Assembly: GCF_017811815.1 (NCBI RefSeq)
Contig: NZ_JADKZI010000003.1
Coordinates: forward strand, 405,549-469,548
Reading direction: 5' to 3'
DNA: 64,000 nucleotides
From: Flavonifractor sp. AGMB03687
GTDB lineage: Bacteria > Bacillota > Clostridia > Oscillospirales > Oscillospiraceae
Part shown: piece after piece, positions 58,207-64,000 of the stretch
How the letters are laid out: the number at the start of each line of letters is the position of its first letter
Position numbering within the stretch: the first letter of the stretch is position 1
Translations under genes and position numbers: made by a program
The notes under the pieces: generated by a model
Database searches by the model: none
Told to the model about the DNA's origin: nothing
The model's input: only the letters and a program-made list of their open reading frames with translations

Positions 58207-59040
58207 TCAAAGCACCTCGCTGACGTGACGGGCCACGTGACAGTTGATATTCACTGCACAGGGAAGGCCGGCAATATGGGTAGGCAATGTCTCGATGTGG
58301 ACGGCCAGGGCGGTGGTCTTTCCGCCAAAGCCCTGGGGTCCAATACCCAGAGCGTTGATCTTCTCCAACAGCTCCTCTTCCAGGTCGGCATAGAAAGGAT
58401 TTGGGTTGTGGGTACCCATCTCGCGCAGCAGAGCCCGCTTGGCCAGCAGAGCACACTTGTCAAAGGTGCCGCCAATGCCCACTCCCACCACAATAGGCGG
58501 ACAGGGGTTTGGCCCGGCCTGCTCCACTGCATTCAGGATAAAGGCTTTGACGCCCTCCAGTCCGTCGGAAGGCTTGAGCATGGCAATTCGGCTCATGTTC
58601 TCGCTGCCGAATCCCTTGGGCGCCACAGTAATCTTCACCCGGTCGCCAGGCACCAAATCGGTATACAGCATGGCGGGGGTGTTGTCACCGGTATTCACCC
58701 GATCCAGGGGATCCCTGACCACCGACTTGCGAAGATATCCCTCGGTATAACCCCGGCGCACGCCTTCGTCTACCGCATGTGTCAGATCCCCATTGATGTG
58801 GACCTCCTGCCCCACCTCCAGAAAAACGCAGGCCATACCGGTGTCCTGGCAGATGGGGATATCTCCGCCAATGGAGTAATTTTCAATGATCTTATCCAGA
58901 ATGTCCTGGGCCACCGGCCACGGCTCCGCCTGACGGGCCGCAGCGATGGTATCTTTTACATCCTGGGGCAGACGAGTATTGGCCATGATACACAGCCGGG
59001 CTACTGCATCCGTAATCGCTTGGGCTGAGAGTTCCCGCAT
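58207..59040 (-). CDS. Class I fumarate hydratase (or tartrate dehydratase), alpha subunit
   Basis: 277 residues. Cluster cysteines are in PICQDTGMACVF, GPNPCPPIVVGVG and GLPCAVNINC; APKGFGSENMS and GGTFDKCALLAKRAL fit the Fumerase family. A GntR/FCD regulator precedes it by 20 bases on the same strand, so the three genes probably form one operon. Confidence 0.92.
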   Translation of the reverse strand: MRELSAQAITDAVARLCIMANTRLPQDVKDTIAAARQAEPWPVAQDILDKIIENYSIGGDIPICQDTGMACVFLEVGQEVHINGDLTHAVDEGVRRGYTEGYLRKSVVRDPLDRVNTGDNTPAMLYTDLVPGDRVKITVAPKGFGSENMSRIAMLKPSDGLEGVKAFILNAVEQAGPNPCPPIVVGVGIGGTFDKCALLAKRALLREMGTHNPNPFYADLEEELLEKINALGIGPQGFGGKTTALAVHIETLPTHIAGLPCAVNINCHVARHVSEVL

Positions 59041-59060
59041 GGTTTATTCTCACTCCTTCC

Positions 59061-59747
59061 TCAGGCGCCGCCAGCATCCAGAAAGGCTCCGATGATGCGG
59101 CGCATATATTCTTCTACTTTTTGCTTACTGTGGTCCAATTCCCGCCGCACGGCCTCTTCATCGTTGTCGACAATGGCTCGTACCAGAGCCCGGTGCCGCT
59201 CGGCATAGTTGTCGGCGTAATGGACGGGGAGCACGGTGTGGTTGATGGTGCGTTCCGTAAAGGAGAGCTGCTGGTTGAGCTTTTCCAGCACGGAATTGCC
59301 CGTGGCTTTGACCAGCAGATCGTGAAACTCAGCGTTGTTTTCATAGCGCTGGAAGGATTCTTTTAGGCTCTCACCCTTGCGGGTATTCTGCTCCAGCACC
59401 ATGAGCAGGGTACGGGGAATCCGCCCCATCAGCAGATTGCACGCTGAGGCCCGCACCAGTTCCAGTACCTCCAGTGTATCCAGGCATTCGTCCACGGTGA
59501 GCACACGTACAATGGAGCCATTGGAGTTGTTGCTCTGGATCAGCTGCTCCATTTCCAGCTTTTTCATGGCCTCCCGCACGGGTGTACGGGACACGTCAAA
59601 AACCTCCGCCAACTCCTCCTCCCGCAGCCGGGTGCCCATGGGCAGCAACCCTGTGGCAATTGCCTCCTTGATGGTACAGTACAGGGTGTCGCTTGCCTGC
59701 TTTTTCTCCACCAACTGAGTACGGAGCATCTGAATCTGTGGGTCCAT
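59061..59747 (-). CDS. GntR-family regulator with FCD ligand domain
   Basis: 228 residues from the ATG at 59747, 6 bases after GGAGG; a GTG-free ATG two codons earlier is too close to that site. Winged helix (about 22-85; LREEELAEVFDVSRTPVREA) and FCD domain (95-220; ACNLLMGRIPRTLL; AEFHDLLVKATGNSVLEKL; HRALVRAIVDNDEEAVRREL). FCD regulators bind carboxylates. It probably responds to a C4 acid and controls both the fumarase operon and the divergent genes. Confidence 0.9.
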   Translation of the reverse strand: MDPQIQMLRTQLVEKKQASDTLYCTIKEAIATGLLPMGTRLREEELAEVFDVSRTPVREAMKKLEMEQLIQSNNSNGSIVRVLTVDECLDTLEVLELVRASACNLLMGRIPRTLLMVLEQNTRKGESLKESFQRYENNAEFHDLLVKATGNSVLEKLNQQLSFTERTINHTVLPVHYADNYAERHRALVRAIVDNDEEAVRRELDHSKQKVEEYMRRIIGAFLDAGGA

Positions 59748-59793
59748 GGGCATCCTCCTCCGCAGCAGGACGGCTGTCCGCTGCTATTTTTTC

Positions 59794-59822
59794 ATTATAG
59801 GATTTCACCGGAAGTGTGTCAA
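59794..59822 (-). promoter_or_regulatory. Consensus promoter of gntR-fumarase operon
   Basis: Minus strand TTGACA (59817-59822), 17 bases, TATAAT (59794-59799). Confidence 0.85.
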
Positions 59823-59916
59823 TAAAAGGGCTTTGAATACATAGATATACAATCCGCAGCACAGGTACAACCATGTATAATTATGTATCAATTGCAGGGA
59901 TCTTTTCTCTGGTATT

Positions 59917-60078
59917 ATGCTGGAAACAGCCGTGAAACTAAGAGAGGAACTGGGCAAGCCGGTACTCACCAGCAACCAGTGCGGCCTATGGGGTGCACTG
60001 CGCGGGCTGGGCCTGCCGGATACCATAGACGCCCTTGGAACATTGTTCCAGATATCACATCTGCCGGCGCTGCCATGA
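59917..60078 (+). pseudogene. Remnant of an Asp/Glu racemase or maleate isomerase gene
   Basis: A 53-codon frame reads METAVKLREELGKPV-type sequence: LETAVKLREELGKPVLTSNQ, then GLWGALRGLGLPDTIDALGT. The E-L-G-K-P-V-x-T-S-N-Q and W-x-x-L-R pattern is the C-terminal signature of the Asp/Glu racemase superfamily (maleate isomerase, arylmalonate decarboxylase). The preceding 200 residues, including the first catalytic Cys, are absent. Confidence 0.65.
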
Positions 60079-60084
60079 ATAAGC

Positions 60085-60096
60085 CTGTATACAATC
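60085..60096. promoter_or_regulatory. Candidate GntR/FCD operator
   Basis: CTGTATACAATC contains the palindrome TGTATACA, close to operators of FCD-type regulators. A related patch, GATATACAAT, lies near 59844. Both are in the shared control region. Confidence 0.4.
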
Positions 60097-60243
60097 AAAT
60101 ATTTCTGCCGATGCGATTATAACACTGCGCAGATATGTATCATTTGCCTCCGGAAAATTGGACGGTTATACTGGTGCCATGGCAAAGCGCGCTTGAACCG
60201 AATCGACACAAACAGCCCTATAGAAACAACAGAGGTGAAAGAG

Positions 60244-61488
60244 TTGGAAAAAGAAAATATGGCTTCCCAGAAAAGTGGCTTGAAATATTTCCTGGCGGCA
60301 CTGGGGCCCGGCTTTATTCTGGCCTCCACTACCATTGGTCCCGGCTCCATTGTTTCATCTACAAATGCAGGCGCTAATTTCGGCTATACGCTGTTCTGGT
60401 GGTTTATCGTTATGCTGGCCTTCCGGGCCGTTTTCTCCCTGGCTATGAACCGCTATACCGTAGTCACCGGCCGTCCTCTGATGGTGGGTATCCGGGAGAA
60501 GTACGGCAAGGGCGTAGCACTGCTGGCCGGTATCTTTGCCTTCATCGGCCAGTGCATTTACGGTATCAGCAACTTTATGGGCTGCGGCCTGGGCATTTCC
60601 ATGCTCTTCCCTAGCATCTCCGTAAAAGCGGGCGGCGTGATCGCTCTGATCGTGTGCGCAGCGCTCTACTTCCTTAAGGGTCTGTACCACAAGATCGAAA
60701 ATGTAATGAAGGTCCTGGTGGCAGTGATGGCCGTCATTTTTGTGATATCCCTCATTGGCACCGCCGGTATTCCCTATGACGGCACCGTCTCCCACAGCCT
60801 GATCGGTATGCCCGCCGGCAGCATGGCCATCATGCTCTCCCTGCTGGGCACCACCGCTTCTCTGGGCACCTGCGCCTGGGGTTCCTCTCTGGCCAAAGAA
60901 AAGGGCTACACCTGCGAGGATATCGACCACGGTGGCCTGCGTACCGACGTGGTGGTGGGCGTGATCGCTATCGGCGTGATCTCTGTATGCTGCTTCTTCG
61001 TGGGCGCCAATCTGCTGCCCGGCCAGCCCATCGGCAACGGCATGGATCTGGTGAACGCGCTCAGCGGTCTGCTGGGTAACTTCATCCGTCCCATCTTCGG
61101 CATCGGCTTTTTGGCCGCAGCCATCTCTTCTCTGATGATGGCGCCCAAGCTGGGTATCAATCTGCTGCTCCAGGCCATGGATAAGGACTCCGGCATGGAG
61201 AACAAAGCGGAAAACTACATCAGCATTCTGATGCTGGTGTTCGGCATGGTGGTAGCCCTGCTCTATGGCGGCGCTCCTGCTCAGCTGATGACTCTGGCCC
61301 AGATCGGCGGCGTCATCAACACCCCCATCCTCGGCATTATGACCATCCTGCTGTGCAACCGGAAAGATGAAATGGGCCGCTATAAGATCGGCAAGGGCTT
61401 CACCGTGGCTCTCACCATCTCCTATATTTTCATTATGATCACGGTGATCAACAACCTCATCACCATCATCAAAGGCTTCTTAGCATAA
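60244..61488 (+). CDS. NRAMP-superfamily transporter lacking the metal motif
   Basis: 414 residues from a TTG at 60244 supported by AGAGGTG upstream; the frame is open 17 codons further. About eleven membrane segments. Helix 1 reads LGPGFILASTTIGPGSIVSS: the GPG opening matches NRAMP proteins but the metal ligands D-P-G-N are G-P-G-S. The second key helix has SLLGTTASLGTCAWGSSLA with no Met ligand. It therefore probably imports something other than Mn2+/Fe2+. Co-directed with an amidohydrolase and a lyase, it may bring in their substrate. Confidence 0.8.
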   Translation: MEKENMASQKSGLKYFLAALGPGFILASTTIGPGSIVSSTNAGANFGYTLFWWFIVMLAFRAVFSLAMNRYTVVTGRPLMVGIREKYGKGVALLAGIFAFIGQCIYGISNFMGCGLGISMLFPSISVKAGGVIALIVCAALYFLKGLYHKIENVMKVLVAVMAVIFVISLIGTAGIPYDGTVSHSLIGMPAGSMAIMLSLLGTTASLGTCAWGSSLAKEKGYTCEDIDHGGLRTDVVVGVIAIGVISVCCFFVGANLLPGQPIGNGMDLVNALSGLLGNFIRPIFGIGFLAAAISSLMMAPKLGINLLLQAMDKDSGMENKAENYISILMLVFGMVVALLYGGAPAQLMTLAQIGGVINTPILGIMTILLCNRKDEMGRYKIGKGFTVALTISYIFIMITVINNLITIIKGFLA

Positions 61489-61575
61489 CCGCATCTCCGG
61501 CGCTGCCATGGCGTGACAGTCTCGGCGGCGCCGGAGATTGTTTTTACGACGTGTATCTCGAAAGGAGTCTGTATC

Positions 61576-62952
61576 ATGCAATTTGATCTGGTTATTAAAA
61601 ACGGTACCGTGTATACCGAGAAGGGCTTCCATAAACTGAACGTAGGCGTGGCGGGAGAAAAAATTGCAGTCCTTGCAGAGCCCGGCGTGGAGCTGGAGGG
61701 CAATAAGGTCATCGACGCCGCCGGCAAGTATGTGCTGCCCGGCTTTATCGACTGCCACTGCCATCTGCGCGACCCCGGCCTGACCCATAAGGAGGACTTC
61801 TATACCGGCACTATGGCGGCCGCCCACAGCGGCATCACCATGGTCTGTCCCCAGCCCAACATCAAGCCGGTACCCAGCACGCTGGAGGCCTATATGGAAG
61901 AGGTCAAGGCTGGCGAGGAGCGTGCGGTCATCGACTTCAATCCCATCGGCTGCCCTCTGGGCACTCCGGAGGATGTGAAGCAGATCGCCGAGGCTGGCTC
62001 CGCCTGGTTCAAGCTCTTTGAGAAAGTGGCCACCTACCCTTACAACACCACCGCCGGTACCCTGGATACCCACCGGATCTATGAGGCTTTCCGGGCCGTG
62101 GCCGCCACCGGCAAGTACTGCTCCGTCCACCCCTTCGACAAGTACTTCTTTGATGCGGCGGTGGAGAAGATTAAGGCCGAGGGCAAGCCCCTCACCCTGG
62201 AGAATGTGCGCCACCTGTGGTACTCCGACGAGGAAATGACCGGCGCGGCCTACCAGCTGTCCTACTACGCCAAGAAGGCGGGACTGAAGTGGTACGCCAT
62301 GCACGCCTGGATGCCCGGCTATATTGACCTGGTACGCATGCTTAAGGAGCGGGGCAAAATGACCATCGTGTCCTCCTTCGAGTACATGCCTGCCATGGAC
62401 GCCTCCGATGAGATCTACCACATCGACTCCGGCAAGTACATCTACCTCAACCACGACGCCAAGCCGGACAAGGCCAAGATCTGGGAGGCCGTACGGGACG
62501 GCACGATCGATATGATCGGCTCCGACCACGCGCCCCACGCCCCTGAGGAGTATCATCCTGAGGACGCCCTTCACACCGGCGCCGGCTTTGCCATGCTGGA
62601 CTACTTCGGCCATCTGCTGGTGAGCCACGTAAATGAGGGCGACCTGTCTCTGGAGCGGCTGGTGGAGGTCACCTCTGTCAACTTTGCCAAGACCTTTGGC
62701 ATGTACCCCCGGAAGGGCTCCAATCTGCCCGGCACCGACGCCGACTTCACCATTGTGGATCTGAACCAGGAGTGGGAAATCAGCGAGAAGGACACGGTGT
62801 ACACCAAGACCCAGACCATCCCCTATGTGGGCCGGAAGATGCACGGCAAGGTCACCGGCACCGTGGTGCGCGGCCGCGTGGTCATGGACAACGGCGTGAT
62901 GGACGCTCAGCCTGGCTGGGGCAAGATGATCACTGCCGAAAACAGCAAGTAA
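61576..62952 (+). CDS. Amidohydrolase of the dihydroorotase/allantoinase/hydantoinase type
   Basis: 458 residues from the ATG at 61576 (AAAGGAGTC). Metal ligands: HCHLRDPG (His61, His63) and IGSDHAPHAPEEYH (Asp); a likely carboxylated Lys sits in AWFKLFEKV. The DPG after the first His pair is typical of dihydroorotase and allantoinase. The enzyme opens a cyclic amide or ureide. No pyrimidine genes are near, so a catabolic role is likelier than pyrimidine synthesis. Confidence 0.85.
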   Translation: MQFDLVIKNGTVYTEKGFHKLNVGVAGEKIAVLAEPGVELEGNKVIDAAGKYVLPGFIDCHCHLRDPGLTHKEDFYTGTMAAAHSGITMVCPQPNIKPVPSTLEAYMEEVKAGEERAVIDFNPIGCPLGTPEDVKQIAEAGSAWFKLFEKVATYPYNTTAGTLDTHRIYEAFRAVAATGKYCSVHPFDKYFFDAAVEKIKAEGKPLTLENVRHLWYSDEEMTGAAYQLSYYAKKAGLKWYAMHAWMPGYIDLVRMLKERGKMTIVSSFEYMPAMDASDEIYHIDSGKYIYLNHDAKPDKAKIWEAVRDGTIDMIGSDHAPHAPEEYHPEDALHTGAGFAMLDYFGHLLVSHVNEGDLSLERLVEVTSVNFAKTFGMYPRKGSNLPGTDADFTIVDLNQEWEISEKDTVYTKTQTIPYVGRKMHGKVTGTVVRGRVVMDNGVMDAQPGWGKMITAENSK

Positions 62953-62965
62953 GGGGGGTAGACCC

Positions 62966-64000
62966 GTGGAAGCGATTTTTCCTGTCATCTCAGGGCTGCT
63001 GGAGCGGGACGGCCGCTTCACCCGCTGGCTGGAGGTAGAGGCCGCACTGGCCTCTGCCCAGGCCCAGCTTGGCATTATCCCCCAAAAGGCAGCGGAGGAC
63101 ATCTCCTCCGCTGCCCACGTGGATAAGCTGGATCTGAGCCGCTACGACGCTCTCTACGCCAAGACCGGCCACCCTATGGTTGCCATGCTCCGTCTGCTGG
63201 AAGAAGCGGCAGGTCCGGAGAGCGGCCAGTACATCCACCTGGGCGCCACCACCCAGGATGTGATGGATACCGCTCTTATGCTGGCTGTAAAGGCCTTCTT
63301 TGACTGCGGACGGCCCAAGCTGGTGTCTATCCGGGATGCGGCGGTGGCTCTCTGTGAACGCTACGCCGACACCCCCATGATGGGCCGTACCCACAACATC
63401 CAGGCCCTGCCCATTACCTTTGGCTACAAGGCCGCCATTTGGGCCGACGAGCTCCAGCGCTCCATTGATCGACTGGACCAGAGCCGGGCGCGCATCCTGG
63501 TGCTCCAGCTCTCCGGCGCGGTGGGCTCCATGGTTTCCTTCGGTGAGAACGGGGACGCCATCCAGGCCCTCATGTCCAAGTCTCTGGGGCTGGGCGTACC
63601 GGGGATCTGCTGGCATGTGGCTCGGGACCGCTTTGCCGAGTTTACGGCGGAACTGACCCTGATTGCGGGCTGCCTGGGCCGCATCGCCCAGGAGGTATAC
63701 CTGCTTATGGGTACCGAGATCGGCGAACTGGGTGAGCCCTGGGCAGAGGGAACCGTGGGCTCCTCCACCATGCCCCACAAGATCAACCCCACCAACAGCC
63801 AAACCATGATGAGCCTGGCCCGGGATATCCGCTACCACAACGGCGCCGTCCAGGAGATGATGTGGGTGGATCACGAGCGCAACCTCATGCATTTTGCCGG
63901 AGAACGGGAACACATTGAGGCCGCCTGCCTGGCCGCCGCACAGCTGCTGGATCTGGCGGACAAGATGCTCTCTGGTCTGCGGGTCAACGTAGAAAATATG
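62966..64000 (+). CDS. Aspartase/fumarase-superfamily lyase (ASL-like, partial)
   Basis: 345 codons from a GTG at 62966 (AAGGGGGGTAG upstream), cut by the window edge. Conserved regions are YIHLGATTQDVMDTAL, GRTHNIQALPITFG and the flexible-loop signature GSSTMPHKINPTNS. Enzymes of this group release fumarate from adducts such as adenylosuccinate or argininosuccinate, or cycloisomerise carboxymuconate. The 13-base gap to the amidohydrolase implies one operon. It may split the ring-opened product into fumarate and an amine or urea. Confidence 0.88.
   Translation, partial: MEAIFPVISGLLERDGRFTRWLEVEAALASAQAQLGIIPQKAAEDISSAAHVDKLDLSRYDALYAKTGHPMVAMLRLLEEAAGPESGQYIHLGATTQDVMDTALMLAVKAFFDCGRPKLVSIRDAAVALCERYADTPMMGRTHNIQALPITFGYKAAIWADELQRSIDRLDQSRARILVLQLSGAVGSMVSFGENGDAIQALMSKSLGLGVPGICWHVARDRFAEFTAELTLIAGCLGRIAQEVYLLMGTEIGELGEPWAEGTVGSSTMPHKINPTNSQTMMSLARDIRYHNGAVQEMMWVDHERNLMHFAGEREHIEAACLAAAQLLDLADKMLSGLRVNVENM

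Larger units (their letters stand above)
59748..60243. other. Intergenic region between gntR and the NRAMP-like gene
   Basis: Holds the gntR promoter, AT-rich palindromic patches (59840-59892), a racemase-type gene remnant (59917-60078) and a TGTATACA palindrome (60086-60093). Confidence 0.6.

Noticed and set aside
59883..60122. 79-codon plus-strand gene
   Set aside because: Different frame from the racemase remnant, Arg/Gly-rich translation with no domain.

Overview
The window looks like a spore-forming, strictly anaerobic gut Clostridium of the Oscillospiraceae type (the Flavonifractor / Lawsonibacter / Intestinimonas neighbourhood; this is inferred from gene content and GC-rich codon use, not from a database search). 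Supporting genes are SpoVT, a SleB-type cortex hydrolase, a monomeric [FeFe] hydrogenase, a complete selA-selB-selC cluster and class I fumarase. Two GC-rich chromosomal segments (about 1-14.17 kb and 57.44-64 kb) flank a clearly less GC-rich element of about 43 kb.

Left chromosomal segment. In order: a partial NhaC-type antiporter, NiaR regulator, queT with a candidate preQ1 riboswitch, galU, a small GNAT protein, the selenocysteine module (tRNA-Sec, selB, selA), the hydrogenase, spoVT with a sigma-G-like promoter, thpR, a SleB-like hydrolase, a fusion of low-molecular-weight tyrosine phosphatase to the tRNA-modifying enzyme MiaA, a TtcA-like protein, and rplM-rpsI.

The integrated element (about 14.12-57.44 kb) sits in the 3' end of rpsI. 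Its right end, next to two tandem tyrosine integrases, carries a second copy of the last rpsI codons that differs only at synonymous positions, so att sites can be read directly. Cargo and modules from left to right: a BlaI/BlaR1-like pair with two palindromic operators; an ECF sigma factor with a membrane-anchored serpin; small Xis-like and hypothetical genes; a methyltransferase/ABC/AbrB cassette; an AT-rich plus iteron-like stretch; fragments of a serine recombinase, a class B sortase and another gene; a NYN-domain protein; a DUF3990 toxin-antitoxin pair; a partial type IV secretion set (VirB2-, VirB6-like); a giant methylase/helicase protein with a truncated 5' end; MobC and a MobP-type relaxase; an AbiE toxin-antitoxin unit; a bacitracin-resistance locus bcrR-bcrABD with both BcrR operators; a sigma-like protein; a strongly structured non-coding stretch; Xis and two integrases. 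No VirB4 or VirD4 gene is visible and several genes are cut, so the element looks like a composite, partly decayed integrative conjugative element that may survive as a mobilizable one.

Right chromosomal segment. Class I fumarase beta and alpha subunits and a GntR/FCD regulator point left. A remnant of an Asp/Glu racemase or maleate isomerase gene, an NRAMP-like transporter lacking the metal motif, a dihydroorotase/hydantoinase-like amidohydrolase and an aspartase/fumarase-superfamily lyase (cut by the window end) point right. Together they suggest uptake and breakdown of a cyclic imide or ureide to fumarate and malate; this pathway is an inference.
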